From Candidatus Planktophila sp. (lineage in GTDB: Bacteria; Actinomycetota; Actinomycetes; Nanopelagicales; Nanopelagicaceae): 50,483 nucleotides of DNA. How positions within the stretch are numbered: position 1 is the stretch's first letter; every line of letters starts with the position of its first letter. Under the pieces are notes generated by a model. The model worked only from the letters and a program-made list of their open reading frames with translations. It had not been told where the DNA came from and ran no database searches. Of the stretch, positions 8,256-18,030 are shown piece by piece. Both the position numbers and the translations under genes were made by a program. The DNA lies in contig JAHECV010000003.1 in assembly GCA_024641555.1 (NCBI GenBank), forward strand, positions 13,143-63,625. The letters are read 5' to 3'.

Positions 8256-9500
8256 ATGAAAATCCTCCTAGTCGGAAGCGGCGGTCGTGAACACGCACTC
8301 GCACTAGGGTTACAAGCAGATCCAAGTTGTACCGAACTGCATTGCGCACCTGGAAATCCAGGTATTTCTGAAATCGCAACGCTTCATTCAATTGCAATTA
8401 CCGATAACAATGCAATTGTCGAACTAGCAAAGAACTTGGTTATTGACCTGGTAGTTATCGGCCCCGAAGTTCCGCTAGTAAATGGTGTGGCTGATGCGCT
8501 ACGAGCAGCGGGTTTGGCTGTCTTTGGCCCATCTAAGGCGGCGGCGCAACTGGAAGGTTCCAAGCATTTTGCAAAAGGCGTAATGCGCGATGCGGGTGTT
8601 CCGACAGCGCGTAGTTTTACTTGCGAAACGCAAATAGAAATTGAAAGCGCACTCGATGCTTTTGGTGCACCTTACGTTGTTAAAGACGATGGCCTCGCTG
8701 CAGGTAAAGGTGTTGTAGTAACCGAAGATCGTGCCAAAGCGCTAGAACACGCACTTGCTTGTAAGCGCGTAGTAATTGAAGAGTTTTTAAATGGCCCAGA
8801 GATTTCGTTATTTGGGATATCTGATGGACGCAACATTTTGCCGATGCAACCGGCGCAAGATTTCAAACGTGCATTCGATCGCGACGAAGGACCAAATACA
8901 GGTGGCATGGGCGCTTACTCTCCACTTCCGTGGGCGCCAGATGAGATCGTGGAAGAGACATATGAAAAGGTTTTAGCGCCGATGATTGCGGAAATGGCGG
9001 CACGCGGCACGCCATTTGTTGGACTTCTCTATGCGGGTTTAGCGCTGACTGATCATGGATTACGAGTTATCGAATTTAATGCGCGCTTTGGCGATCCTGA
9101 AACTCAAGTCTTAATCCCGCGCCTTGCGACACCGCTGGCAACCTTGCTTTATAAAGCTGCAACTGATTCGCTCGATGACGTTGTTCTAAATTGGCGCGAT
9201 GAAAGCGCGGTCACAGTCGTGCTCGCTGCGCAGGGATATCCCGAATCACCTAAGACCAATGTTGCAATTTCCAATATTCCGAAAATTGCGAAGACTCAGG
9301 TATTTCACGCCGGCACTGCGCAAAGCACAAATAGTTTGGTTTCCAGCGGCGGCCGCGTCTTAACAGTCACTGGCTTGGGATCAGATTTAACTGAAGCGCG
9401 CGATCGCGCATATCGCGCGATCTCGCAGATTGAACTCGCCGGCTCTTTCTATCGCAGCGATATTGCACTAAATGCGTCGGTCGCCGAGAAGGGCAATTAA
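8256..9500 (+). CDS. purD: Phosphoribosylamine-glycine ligase (GARS)
   Basis: 414 aa ATP-grasp ligase, stand-alone rather than fused to PurM or PurN. It makes glycinamide ribonucleotide from phosphoribosylamine, glycine and ATP, the second step of purine synthesis. Seen: the N-terminal Rossmann-like start [15 protein letters not shown], the ATP-grasp segment [18 protein letters not shown], then [14 protein letters not shown] and the metal-binding stretch [17 protein letters not shown]. All motifs are intact. It begins three bases after purA and ends directly against the ATG at 9501 of purB. Confidence 0.97.
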   Translation: MKILLVGSGGREHALALGLQADPSCTELHCAPGNPGISEIATLHSIAITDNNAIVELAKNLVIDLVVIGPEVPLVNGVADALRAAGLAVFGPSKAAAQLEGSKHFAKGVMRDAGVPTARSFTCETQIEIESALDAFGAPYVVKDDGLAAGKGVVVTEDRAKALEHALACKRVVIEEFLNGPEISLFGISDGRNILPMQPAQDFKRAFDRDEGPNTGGMGAYSPLPWAPDEIVEETYEKVLAPMIAEMAARGTPFVGLLYAGLALTDHGLRVIEFNARFGDPETQVLIPRLATPLATLLYKAATDSLDDVVLNWRDESAVTVVLAAQGYPESPKTNVAISNIPKIAKTQVFHAGTAQSTNSLVSSGGRVLTVTGLGSDLTEARDRAYRAISQIELAGSFYRSDIALNASVAEKGN

Positions 9501-10922
9501 ATGGGGGAGAATAAGCCAGTGAGCGTCCTTGCTGATCGTTATGCATCTACTGCAATGCGTTCCATCTTCGCACCTGAAGAGAAAATCATCTCCGAGCGCC
9601 GTTTATGGCTGGCTGTCGCGCGCGCCCAAAACCAGCTTGGTCACGCAATCCCTGATTCAGTAATCGCAGATTACGAAAAGGTAATTAATAAAGTTGATCT
9701 AGCATCCATCGATGCTCGCGAAATGCAGACTCGTCACGATGTGAAAGCCCGAATCGAAGAGTTCAATGCACTCGCTGGCCATGAGGCAATCCACGCCGGA
9801 ATGACGAGCCGTGATCTAACTGAAAACATTGAAGCGCTCCAAATCAAAAACGGACTTGCGATTGTGCATGACAAAGTCGTCGCAGTTCTGGCACAGCTTG
9901 CCGATAAAGCAGCACAGTATTCAGACCAAGCAATCGCTGGTCGTTCACATAACGTTCCTGCGCAGATCACAACTCTCGGAAAACGTTTTGCATCGGCTGC
10001 TGAAGAACTACTCTTTGCTTACGAACGTTTAGTATCGCTGCAAGATCGTTACCCTATGCGCGGTATCAAAGGTCCAGTTGGCACTTCACAAGATTCAATC
10101 GATTTACTCGGTTCATCAAAAGCGCATCAAAGCCTTGAATTACAAATCGCTAACGAATTAGGTTTCAACCGAGTACTTGATTCGACTGGTCAAATCTACC
10201 CACGTTCTTTCGATTACGACGTTGTCACAACACTTGTTCAATTAGCCGCAAGTCCTTCTTCACTTGCTACATCAATACGTCTGATGGCCGGTGCAGAGCT
10301 GGTTACCGAAGGCTTTAAAGCTGGCCAAGTCGGTTCATCGGCCATGCCACACAAGATGAATACACGTTCTTGCGAACGCATCATTGGCTTAAGTGTGATC
10401 TTGCGCGGATATGCATCAATGGTCTCTGAACTATCCGGCGACCAATGGAACGAAGGCGATGTTTCCTGCAGTGTGGTTCGTCGCGTCGCCCTTCCTGATG
10501 CGTTTTATGCGATCGATGGGCTGCTTGAAACAACACTTACCGTGCTTAGCGAATTTGGTGCTTTTCCTGCAGTAATTGCGGCAGAACTCGATCGTTATCT
10601 ACCGTTTTTGGCAACAACCAAGATCTTGATGGCCTCCGTTAAGGCTGGCGTTGGTCGCGAAGTTGCGCACGAAGTGATTAAAGAGCACGCGGTAAAGGCG
10701 GCGTTGCTAATGCGCGAAGGCAAGGCAAACTCTTTGCTGGAAGCGCTAGCAGCAGATGATCGCTTACCGCTAGATAGTGCAGCGCTTGCTGCGCTAATTA
10801 GCCAACCAATTGAATTTACTGGCGATGCTCGCCAACAAATTGCTCGAGTTGTAGATCGCATCGACGCGATTACATCCGCGCACCCTGCCGCAGCGCAGTA
10901 CAAACCGCACTCGATCCGGTGA
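9501..10922 (+). CDS. purB: Adenylosuccinate lyase
   Basis: 473 aa from the ATG at 9501. It removes fumarate from SAICAR and from adenylosuccinate, so it serves both the main pathway and the AMP branch. The fumarase/aspartase superfamily signature GSSAMPHKMN lies near residue 277. The N-terminal region has TRHDVKARIEEFNALAGHE and the central part has GRSHNVPAQITT. Two starts are possible. The ATG at 9501 directly follows the purD stop and has AAGGG upstream. The GTG at 9519, preceded by GGGGGAG at 9503-9509, gives a start (MSVLADRYAS) closer to actinobacterial homologues; I consider 9519 quite likely. The stop overlaps the purC start (GTGA). Confidence 0.96.
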   Translation: MGENKPVSVLADRYASTAMRSIFAPEEKIISERRLWLAVARAQNQLGHAIPDSVIADYEKVINKVDLASIDAREMQTRHDVKARIEEFNALAGHEAIHAGMTSRDLTENIEALQIKNGLAIVHDKVVAVLAQLADKAAQYSDQAIAGRSHNVPAQITTLGKRFASAAEELLFAYERLVSLQDRYPMRGIKGPVGTSQDSIDLLGSSKAHQSLELQIANELGFNRVLDSTGQIYPRSFDYDVVTTLVQLAASPSSLATSIRLMAGAELVTEGFKAGQVGSSAMPHKMNTRSCERIIGLSVILRGYASMVSELSGDQWNEGDVSCSVVRRVALPDAFYAIDGLLETTLTVLSEFGAFPAVIAAELDRYLPFLATTKILMASVKAGVGREVAHEVIKEHAVKAALLMREGKANSLLEALAADDRLPLDSAALAALISQPIEFTGDARQQIARVVDRIDAITSAHPAAAQYKPHSIR

Positions 10923-11800
10923 GCGGCTTCGGCGTAGCTGGTGCACCACCAGCGCCAACCATCAAAGGTTGGGAACATATACGCACCGGAAAAGTAAGAG
11001 ATCTTTACAAGAATGACTCCGAAGAAATTTTGCTAGTTGCCTCAGATCGCATCTCGGCATTCGATTGGGTGCTACCAACTGCAATTCCAAATAAAGGCGC
11101 GATCCTTACGCAGCTTTCCCTATTCTGGTTTGAACTGCTTGAAGATATTGTCCCAAATCACATCATCAGCGATGATGTTCCAAATGAAGTTGCAGATCGC
11201 GCAGTAATCGTAAAGCCGCTTAATATGTTGGAAATCGAATGTGTAGCACGTGGCTACTTAACTGGTAGCGGTTTAACAGAATACAAATCCAACCAAGCGG
11301 TTTGCGGAAATACGCTGCCCGCCGGACTTGTTGATGGATCAGAACTTCCCGAAAGTATTTTCACGCCAGCTACCAAAGCCGAAATCGGTGATCACGATAT
11401 AAATATTGACTTTGACCAAGCCGCAAAAATTATTGGCGCAGAAGACGCTGCTCAACTTCGCGATCTAACTCTTTCGCTCTATGAAACCGCTGCCGATTTC
11501 GCACGCACCCGCGGCATAATCTTGGCTGACACCAAGTTCGAATTCGGCCGCGATTCTCAAGGCGTCTTAACCCTAGGAGATGAGGCGCTAACGCCTGATT
11601 CTTCACGTTTCTGGGAGCTCTCAACCTGGCAGCCGGGTAGCGCACAAGGCTCATTTGATAAACAATTCGTTAGAGATTTCCTTACCGAAAGCGGCTGGGA
11701 CAAGCAAAGCCCACCACCAGAATTGCCAGCAGAGATCGTTGAGAAAACTGTTGCGCGATACGAAGAAGCATTTTTTCGAATTACCGGCAGCAAGTTCTAA
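10919..11800 (+). CDS. purC: SAICAR synthase
   Basis: 293 aa phosphoribosylaminoimidazole-succinocarboxamide synthase, which couples aspartate to CAIR with ATP. Seen: the N-terminal TGKVRDLYKN, DRISAFDWVLPTAIPNKGAILTQLS, then 'ECVARGYLTGSGLTEY' and a C-terminal DSSRFWELSTWQPG. This is the longer actinobacterial/eukaryote-like form rather than the roughly 240-aa E. coli form. The GTG start at 10919 overlaps the purB stop by four bases and no other start fits. It leads into purS with a 13-base gap containing AAGGAG. Confidence 0.97.
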   Translation: MSGFGVAGAPPAPTIKGWEHIRTGKVRDLYKNDSEEILLVASDRISAFDWVLPTAIPNKGAILTQLSLFWFELLEDIVPNHIISDDVPNEVADRAVIVKPLNMLEIECVARGYLTGSGLTEYKSNQAVCGNTLPAGLVDGSELPESIFTPATKAEIGDHDINIDFDQAAKIIGAEDAAQLRDLTLSLYETAADFARTRGIILADTKFEFGRDSQGVLTLGDEALTPDSSRFWELSTWQPGSAQGSFDKQFVRDFLTESGWDKQSPPPELPAEIVEKTVARYEEAFFRITGSKF

Positions 11801-11813
11801 AAAGGAGATAAAG

Positions 11814-12059
11814 ATGGCAAAGATCGTGGTTGATGTAATGCTCAAGCCCGAGATTCTCGACCCACAAGGTGTTGCAGTCTCTGCCGCTCTGCCTCGTCTG
11901 GGATTTAACTTTGCCAAAAGTGTGCGCCAAGGTAAGCGCTTTGAAATTGAAGTCGATGGCGAACCAACTCCTGCTCAATTAGCTGAAGTCGAAAAAGCTG
12001 CAGAGAAACTCCTTGCCAACCCAGTAATCGAAACCTTCACAGTAAGAGTTGAGAAGTAA
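11814..12059 (+). CDS. purS: FGAM synthase subunit PurS
   Basis: 81 aa. PurS is the small subunit that bridges PurL and PurQ in the three-part formylglycinamidine ribonucleotide synthase of Gram-positive bacteria. The open frame extends upstream, but the ATG at 11814 has a strong AAGGAG six bases before it and gives the family start AKIVVDVMLKPEILDPQG. The GFNFAKSVRQGKRFEIEVDG strand pair is also typical. The stop is directly followed by the purQ ATG, matching the usual purS-purQ-purL order and coupled translation. Confidence 0.96.
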   Translation: MAKIVVDVMLKPEILDPQGVAVSAALPRLGFNFAKSVRQGKRFEIEVDGEPTPAQLAEVEKAAEKLLANPVIETFTVRVEK

Positions 12060-12728
12060 ATGAAAGTTGGCGTTGTAACTTTTCCGGGCACGCTAGATGA
12101 CCGCGATGCCGCGCGTGCTGCCACGCACGCTGGCACAACCGCGGTTTCACTCTGGCATGGCGATGCTGATTTAAAAGGCGTTGATGCAGTCATTTTGCCG
12201 GGTGGTTTTTCATACGGTGACTACTTGCGTTGCGGTGCGATCTCTCGTTTTGCACCAGTAATGGAAAAGATCATTGATGCCGCAAATGGTGGAATGCCGT
12301 TGCTTGGAATTTGCAATGGCTTTCAAGTCTTATGTGAAGCACATTTACTTCCGGGCGCGTTAACTCGTAATCACGAATTACATTTCTTATGTCGTGATCA
12401 AAAATTAGAAATTACAAACAATCAGACCTCATGGACCACTTCTTATCAAGTAGGGGAAGAGATTGTCATCCCGTTGAAAAATGGAGAAGGTTCTTTCCAG
12501 TGCGATGATGCAACGTTGGCCGTACTTGAGGGCGAAGGCCGCATCATTGCGCGCTATCTTGGCGAAAACCCCAATGGTTCACGTAATAAAATCGCTGGAA
12601 TCACCAATGAACGCGGCAACGTGGTTGGCCTTATGCCCCACCCAGAACATGCCATCGACACCTTGACTGGCCCAACTGCCGATGGCCTTGGCTTCTTTAC
12701 CTCTGTTTTAAATGCGATGGTGAAGTAA
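12060..12728 (+). CDS. purQ: FGAM synthase glutaminase subunit PurQ
   Basis: 222 aa class I glutamine amidotransferase that supplies ammonia to PurL. The nucleophile is C85 in [11 protein letters not shown], and the His-Glu pair is in LMPHPEHA near residue 194. [18 protein letters not shown] is the usual N-terminus and [13 protein letters not shown] the oxyanion-side motif. It follows the purS stop without a gap and is followed by purL without a gap, so translation of purS, purQ and purL is probably coupled, giving balanced subunits. Confidence 0.97.
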   Translation: MKVGVVTFPGTLDDRDAARAATHAGTTAVSLWHGDADLKGVDAVILPGGFSYGDYLRCGAISRFAPVMEKIIDAANGGMPLLGICNGFQVLCEAHLLPGALTRNHELHFLCRDQKLEITNNQTSWTTSYQVGEEIVIPLKNGEGSFQCDDATLAVLEGEGRIIARYLGENPNGSRNKIAGITNERGNVVGLMPHPEHAIDTLTGPTADGLGFFTSVLNAMVK

Positions 12729-14960
12729 ATGGCGCTAGATACCGTTGCGATCGCAACCGCAAACCCTGAAACGGCTCAACCATTTGCAGAACTTGGTTTA
12801 AAAGCTGATGAATATGCGCGTATCAAAGAAATTTTGGGACGTCGTCCAACATCTTCAGAGTTAGCGATGTATTCCGTTATGTGGTCTGAACACTGTTCTT
12901 ATAAATCTTCTAAAGTTCATTTGAAACAATTTGGCGAAAAGGCTGTGAAGACCGATGCGTTGCTAGTTGGCATTGGCGAAAATGCGGGCGTTGTTGATGT
13001 TGGTCAGGGTTACGCGGTTACTTTTAAAATCGAATCACATAACCATCCATCTTTTATCGAGCCATATCAGGGAGCTGCAACTGGGGTTGGCGGAATCGTT
13101 AGAGATATCTTGACGATGGGCGCTCGTCCAATTGCCGTGATGGATCCACTTCGTTTTGGTCCAGCAGATGCGCCAGATACGCGGCGCGTTCTACCAGGAG
13201 TAATTGCTGGCGTTGGTGGTTATGGGAACTGTTTAGGTTTACCAAATATCGGCGGTGAGGTTGTCTTTGATCAGACCTATCTTGGCAACCCACTCGTTAA
13301 CGCGCTCTGTGTCGGTGTGATGAAACATAGCGATATCAAACTTGCTAAAGCCGCGGGGGCAGGAAATCTAGTTGTTCTTTACGGTGCCAAAACCGGTGGC
13401 GATGGAATTGGTGGCGTATCTGTTCTTGCCTCAGAAACTTTTGAATCAACCGGACCTGCAAAACGTCCTGCAGTTCAGGTTGGCGATCCATTTGTTGAAA
13501 AAGTATTGATTGAATGTTCGTTAGAAATCTTTGCCGAAGATTTGGTCGTCGGCATCCAAGACCTTGGCGGGGCAGGCTTATCGTGCGCTACCAGCGAGCT
13601 CGCTTCCGGCGGAAGCGGCGGCATGAAGGTAGAACTAGATCGCGTACCGCTGCGCGATGCCACCCTTTCACCTGAAGAAATTTTGATGTCAGAATCACAA
13701 GAACGTATGTGCGCAATCGTTGAGCCTAAGCACATCGATCGCTTTCTTGAGATATGCAAGAAATGGGATGTCACCGTAACTGTAATTGGTGAAGTAACTG
13801 ATGGTGATCGTCTCGAAATTACTTGGCATGGAGATTTAATTGTCGATGTTCCACCACGCACGGTCGCGCATGAAGGTCCGGTCTATAACCGCCCATTGGC
13901 AAAACCAGATTACATCGATCGCGTAAATGCTGAAGTTATTGATGTGGCACTTCCAAGTACAACAGATGAGATCAAAGCAGCGGTTTTAAAATTGGCGGCT
14001 ACACCCAACTTGGCAGATAAATCTTGGGTGACATCACAATATGACCGTTACGTACAAGGCAACACAATCCAATCGCAACCAGATGATTCCGGAATGGTTC
14101 GTATAGATGAGAAGACGCATCTTGGTGTCGCGGTAGCAACTGATGCCAACGCGAATTGGTCTTACCTAAATCCTTACGAAGGCGCCAAGTTGGCACTTGC
14201 CGAAGCAGCCCGCAATATTGCAACGGCTGGGGCTAAACCACTGGCGGTAACTAACTGCCTTAACTTTGGTTCTCCAGAAGATCCAGGTGTGATGTGGCAA
14301 TTTGCTGAATCAGTTCGTGGATTAGCTGATGGTTGCTTGGAGATGGGTCTGCCCGTTACGGGTGGAAACGTTTCTTTCTACAACCAAACAGGTTCGGTTG
14401 CGATTCTGCCAACGCCAGTTATTGGTGTGCTCGGAGTTATCGATGATGTTCGAACTCGTACGCCGATGAGTTTTGCTAAAGCCGGTCTCGATCTTTATCT
14501 TCTTGGTGAAACCCATTCTGATATCGCCGGCAGCGAATGGGCCTACCTTCACGGACAACGCGGTGGATCAGCGCCAATCGCTGATTTACAGCGTGAAATG
14601 CGCCTGATTGAGGTTTTAGTCGCAGGACGTACTGAAGAGATCTTTACCGCGGCACATGATTTAAGCCAAGGCGGTTTATCTGCAACGCTAACTGAAATGG
14701 TTTTACGACATAACGTGGGCGCGAAGGTAACTTTAGAGAATGTGGGAATTGCGCTGATAAGCGAAACTCCAGGTCGCGTAGTAGTTGCTGTAGAACCAAG
14801 CAAAGCCGCCGCGCTAACTTCATTAGCAAATAAACACACAATTGTGATCAACAAAATCGGAACAACTGGGGGAGACTCTCTCGAAATTAACGAAGCAAAG
14901 ATTTCGCTCTCTGAATTGCGCACTGCGCATACCGAAACTTTCCCAAGGTTATTTGGTTAA
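12729..14960 (+). CDS. purL: FGAM synthase subunit PurL (small type)
   Basis: 743 aa, the size of the small PurL form that works with separate PurS and PurQ; the roughly 1300-aa fused enzyme is excluded. It makes formylglycinamidine ribonucleotide from FGAR using ATP and ammonia. Seen: [14 protein letters not shown] near residue 48, [25 protein letters not shown] with the catalytic histidine, [14 protein letters not shown], and the second half-repeat with [11 protein letters not shown] and [10 protein letters not shown]. The two AIRS-like halves are complete. The next gene starts three bases after the stop. Confidence 0.98.
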   Translation: MALDTVAIATANPETAQPFAELGLKADEYARIKEILGRRPTSSELAMYSVMWSEHCSYKSSKVHLKQFGEKAVKTDALLVGIGENAGVVDVGQGYAVTFKIESHNHPSFIEPYQGAATGVGGIVRDILTMGARPIAVMDPLRFGPADAPDTRRVLPGVIAGVGGYGNCLGLPNIGGEVVFDQTYLGNPLVNALCVGVMKHSDIKLAKAAGAGNLVVLYGAKTGGDGIGGVSVLASETFESTGPAKRPAVQVGDPFVEKVLIECSLEIFAEDLVVGIQDLGGAGLSCATSELASGGSGGMKVELDRVPLRDATLSPEEILMSESQERMCAIVEPKHIDRFLEICKKWDVTVTVIGEVTDGDRLEITWHGDLIVDVPPRTVAHEGPVYNRPLAKPDYIDRVNAEVIDVALPSTTDEIKAAVLKLAATPNLADKSWVTSQYDRYVQGNTIQSQPDDSGMVRIDEKTHLGVAVATDANANWSYLNPYEGAKLALAEAARNIATAGAKPLAVTNCLNFGSPEDPGVMWQFAESVRGLADGCLEMGLPVTGGNVSFYNQTGSVAILPTPVIGVLGVIDDVRTRTPMSFAKAGLDLYLLGETHSDIAGSEWAYLHGQRGGSAPIADLQREMRLIEVLVAGRTEEIFTAAHDLSQGGLSATLTEMVLRHNVGAKVTLENVGIALISETPGRVVVAVEPSKAAALTSLANKHTIVINKIGTTGGDSLEINEAKISLSELRTAHTETFPRLFG

Positions 14961-14963
14961 AAG

Positions 14964-15260
14964 ATGCGCGATCCTAAAATTCTGGAAGCAGTTAAAGCGA
15001 GCCTGGCGCGTTTGACCGAACGCGCTCCGGGGCGTGCCATCGAAGTTCGGATTCCACCGTATGCAGCTGTGCAATGTGGAGATGGTCCTACTCATACCCG
15101 TGGGACGCCACCAAATGTAATTGAGATGAACGCAGAAACATGGTTAGCACTTGCAAGCGGTGAACGTAGTTGGGCTGATGCCATGTCTGCTGGCTTAATT
15201 AACGCATCGGGTGTCCGCGCCGATTTAACTGAACTATTGCCATTGCAGGTTAAACCATGA
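14964..15260 (+). CDS. Sterol-carrier-like small protein of the purine cluster
   Basis: 98 aa. A protein of this kind, annotated in mycobacteria as a sterol carrier family protein (Rv0807), lies between purL and purF in many actinobacteria. Seen: REVRIPPYAAVQCG-like strands, a GPTHTRGTPPNVIEMNAETWLALASG core and a C-terminal VRADLTELLPLQ. The NVIEMNAETWLALASGERSWADA part resembles the C-terminal half of SCP2-like domains. No ligand is known and the role in purine synthesis is only suggested by position. It starts three bases after purL and overlaps purF by four bases (ATGA), so it is firmly in the operon. Confidence 0.85.
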   Translation: MRDPKILEAVKASLARLTERAPGRAIEVRIPPYAAVQCGDGPTHTRGTPPNVIEMNAETWLALASGERSWADAMSAGLINASGVRADLTELLPLQVKP

Positions 15261-16744
15261 CGCGTCGCCCAGATGGATTGTTAAATCACAACGTATTAGA
15301 AGATGATAAAGCGCCGCAAGATGCTTGTGGCGTATTCGGAGTTTGGGCACCAAAAGAAGAAGTTGCCAAGCTAACTTTCTATGGACTTTATGCACTGCAA
15401 CATCGCGGCCAAGAATCTGCAGGAATTGCTGCATCAGATGGTGAACGGATTTTGATCTATAAAGATATGGGTCTAGTTTCACAAGTCTTTACGGAAACTG
15501 ATTTAGCATCGCTTACTGGAGATCTGGCTATTGGACATTGTCGTTACAGCACGACTGGATCGAGCACCTGGGTTAACGCCCAACCGACGCTAAGACCCAC
15601 TAAATACGGCACTTTAGCCCTTGCCCACAACGGGAATCTCACCAATACCGGTGACCTTGCCGAAATGGTTCAAAAACTGGAGGGCGAAAACGCAAAGAGT
15701 GGACGCGGCGCGACGACCGATACCGAAATCATGACCGCGCTAATCGGTCTGCAAGATGAAAAGAATGTAGAAGCAAGCGCTATTGCGGTTCTGCCAAAAC
15801 TAGAAGGCGCGTTCTCTTTGGTATTTATGGACGAAAAGACGTTGTATGCCGCGCGCGATCGCCACGGAGTTCGTCCGCTTGTTATTGGAAAGTTAGAACG
15901 TGGTTGGGTTGTAGCTTCCGAAACCGCGGCGCTAGATATCGTTGGTGCAGCGTTTGTCCGCGAAGTTGAACCTGGAGAATTTCTCGCAATTAATGAAGAA
16001 GGAATTCGTTCGCAGATGTGGGCAACTCCTGATCCAAAGGGTTGCATATTTGAATATGTGTACCTAGCACGCCCTGACACGACAATTGCTGGACAAGGTG
16101 TGCACGCAACTCGTGTGCAAATTGGTAAACGTTTAGCGATTGAGGCTCCCGTAGATGCAGATCTGGTGATTCCTGTTCCTGAATCCGGAACACCGGCGGC
16201 AATTGGTTATGCACAGCAGTCAGGGATCCCTTATGGGCTTGGTTTGGTAAAGAATTCTTATGTTGGGCGTACCTTTATTCAACCTTCTCAAACTATTCGC
16301 CAACTTGGTATTCGCCTAAAGTTAAATCCATTGCGCGAAATCATTGAAGGCAAACGCATTGTGGTTGTAGATGATTCGATCGTTCGCGGCAATACCCAAC
16401 GTGCGATCGTGCGCATGTTGCGCGAAGCCGGTGCTCGTGAAATCCACGTACGTATTTCTAGCCCACCGGTTGAGTGGCCTTGCTATTACGGAATAGATTT
16501 TGCATCTCGCGCTGAGCTAATCGCCAGCGGATTAGAAATTGAGGAAATTCGTCGTTCTATCGGCTCCGATTCCTTGAGTTATGTATCAATGGAGGGGCTG
16601 ATCGCGGCGACCACAATCGCTGAAAATAAGCTCTGCACCGCTTGTTTCTCTGGCAAATATCCAATTGCGGTGCCAGCGGATATGTCCGAAGGAAAGATGC
16701 GTTTAGAAATATCAGAGGCGGTGAAGAACCATGAGCACATATAA
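15257..16744 (+). CDS. purF: Amidophosphoribosyltransferase
   Basis: 495 aa. It catalyses the first step of purine synthesis, PRPP plus glutamine to phosphoribosylamine. An N-terminal propeptide of 23 residues precedes the glutaminase nucleophile C24 in DACGVFGVW, so self-cleavage is expected. The PRPP loop VVVDDSIVRGNT is near 369-380. Cysteines in GCIFEYVYLARPD, WPCYYGID and CTACFSGKYPI match the four [4Fe-4S] ligands of the oxygen-sensitive Bacillus-type enzyme. The start overlaps the preceding stop (ATGA) and the end overlaps purM by 14 bases. Confidence 0.98.
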   Translation: MTRRPDGLLNHNVLEDDKAPQDACGVFGVWAPKEEVAKLTFYGLYALQHRGQESAGIAASDGERILIYKDMGLVSQVFTETDLASLTGDLAIGHCRYSTTGSSTWVNAQPTLRPTKYGTLALAHNGNLTNTGDLAEMVQKLEGENAKSGRGATTDTEIMTALIGLQDEKNVEASAIAVLPKLEGAFSLVFMDEKTLYAARDRHGVRPLVIGKLERGWVVASETAALDIVGAAFVREVEPGEFLAINEEGIRSQMWATPDPKGCIFEYVYLARPDTTIAGQGVHATRVQIGKRLAIEAPVDADLVIPVPESGTPAAIGYAQQSGIPYGLGLVKNSYVGRTFIQPSQTIRQLGIRLKLNPLREIIEGKRIVVVDDSIVRGNTQRAIVRMLREAGAREIHVRISSPPVEWPCYYGIDFASRAELIASGLEIEEIRRSIGSDSLSYVSMEGLIAATTIAENKLCTACFSGKYPIAVPADMSEGKMRLEISEAVKNHEHI

Positions 16745-17786
16745 AGATGCGGGCGTTGATATCGACGCTGGAGATCGCGCTGTTGAATTGATGAAGGCTT
16801 CGATCGCAAAAGCCACTCGTGCAGAAGTGCAGGGTGGCATTGGAGGATTTGCTGGTTTATTCGATGCAACTGCTCTAAAAAATTACAAGAAACCGTTACT
16901 TGCTACATCAACCGATGGAGTTGGCACTAAGACCGAGATTGCGCGTTTAATGGGTAAATACGACACCATCGGTGAAGATCTCGTTGCCATGGTTGTCGAC
17001 GATTTAGTAGTTTGTGGCGCAGAACCACTTTTCATGACTGATTACATCGCTGTCGGAAAAGTTATTCCAGAACGCATTGCTGAAATAGTTAGTGGAATAG
17101 CGCGGGGATGCGTAAAGGCAAACACCGCTTTGATTGGTGGAGAAACTGCAGAACACCCAGGTTTACTTAAAGAAGATGAATTTGATATCGCTGGTGCTGC
17201 AACTGGTGCGGTTGACGCCGATAAACAACTTGGCTCTCATCGCGTAAAAGCCGGCGATGCGATTATCGCTATGCCAGCTAGCGGCTTCCATGCCAATGGT
17301 TATTCTTTAGTGCGCCATATCTTGGCAACTCAAAATCTGGATCTGAGTAAAACTTATGAAGGGTTATCTAAACCACTTGGTGAAATTCTGCTAACGCCAA
17401 CTGAGATTTACACTCTCGATTGTTTAGCGTTAATCAGAGCGCAGCACGAAAATATTCGCACTTTTTCACACATCACCGGCGGCGGTTTAGCCGATAACAC
17501 CGCGCGAGTTATTCCAGATGGCTTAATCGCAAAATTCGACCGCAGTACTTGGGCCCTGCCCGCTGAAATGGAGTTCATGGCCCAAGTGGCTGGAGTTCCG
17601 CAGGCGGATATGGAGCGCACCTGGAACGCTGGCATCGGCATGGTTGCCATCGTCGACCCGGCTATCGCCGATCTGGCTATCCGCTCTCTCGCCGCCAGAG
17701 GTATGAAAGCCTGGGTGGCAGGCTCAATTCACGCTCAAACTGGCCCCGGTTCGGCTGCTTTGGAAGGTAACTACCGGACGCGATAA
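16731..17786 (+). CDS. purM: AIR synthase
   Basis: 351 aa phosphoribosylformylglycinamidine cyclo-ligase, making aminoimidazole ribonucleotide. Seen: the N-terminal YKDAGVDIDAGDRAVELMK, then ATSTDGVGTKTEIA, GEDLVAMVVDDLVVCGAEPLF and ALIGGETAEHPG, and a C-terminal FSHITGGGLADN. It begins 14 bases inside purF in another frame; the ATG at 16731 gives the normal family N-terminus, so the overlap looks real. It is the last recognised pathway gene of the run; purE, purK, purN and purH are not in this window. Confidence 0.98.
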   Translation: MSTYKDAGVDIDAGDRAVELMKASIAKATRAEVQGGIGGFAGLFDATALKNYKKPLLATSTDGVGTKTEIARLMGKYDTIGEDLVAMVVDDLVVCGAEPLFMTDYIAVGKVIPERIAEIVSGIARGCVKANTALIGGETAEHPGLLKEDEFDIAGAATGAVDADKQLGSHRVKAGDAIIAMPASGFHANGYSLVRHILATQNLDLSKTYEGLSKPLGEILLTPTEIYTLDCLALIRAQHENIRTFSHITGGGLADNTARVIPDGLIAKFDRSTWALPAEMEFMAQVAGVPQADMERTWNAGIGMVAIVDPAIADLAIRSLAARGMKAWVAGSIHAQTGPGSAALEGNYRTR

Positions 17787-17830
17787 CCTTCGCGTCTTGA
17801 CGAAATATACGTTGGTAAGGAGGTCGCCCT

Positions 17831-18007
17831 ATGGGTCGCGGCCGCGCAAAAGCTAAGCAGACAAAAGTCGCCAGAGATCTTAAGTACAACTCTCAGGAGA
17901 TGGATCTCGATCGTCTGGCAAAAGAACTACATGGCGAAGATTCTTCAAATAAATCTCGTGATGAGGATGATCCCTTTGCTGAAGGAAATTACATTCCGCG
18001 TGCTTAA
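17831..18007 (+). CDS. DUF3073 family protein (58 aa)
   Basis: A 58-residue basic-then-acidic protein: MGRGRAKAKQTKVARDLKY, a middle MDLDRLAKELHG helix, and an acidic DEDDPFA tail. This matches the small DUF3073 family, which follows purM in many actinobacteria (Rv0810c in M. tuberculosis, there on the other strand). Function unknown; the basic head suggests RNA or ribosome contact, which is inference. It has one of the strongest ribosome binding sites here, AAGGAGG at 17817-17823, seven bases before ATG, and lies 44 bases after purM, probably in the same transcript. Confidence 0.9.
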   Translation: MGRGRAKAKQTKVARDLKYNSQEMDLDRLAKELHGEDSSNKSRDEDDPFAEGNYIPRA

Positions 18008-18018
18008 TTTCTCGCGGG

Positions 18019-18024
18019 TAAAGT
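18019..18024 (+). promoter_or_regulatory. Leaderless -10 for the 18031 gene
   Basis: TAAAGT, then six bases (AAAACT), then the GTG start at 18031. No Shine-Dalgarno is present. This is the same geometry as at nth, ctaB and tilS. Confidence 0.6.
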
Positions 18025-18030
18025 AAAACT

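Noticed and set aside
10595..10978. Minus-strand frame over the purB end and purC start
   Set aside because: Overlaps two certain genes and has the composition of an antisense shadow.
13475..13861. Minus-strand frame of 128 codons inside purL
   Set aside because: Serine- and threonine-rich antisense shadow of a conserved part of purL.
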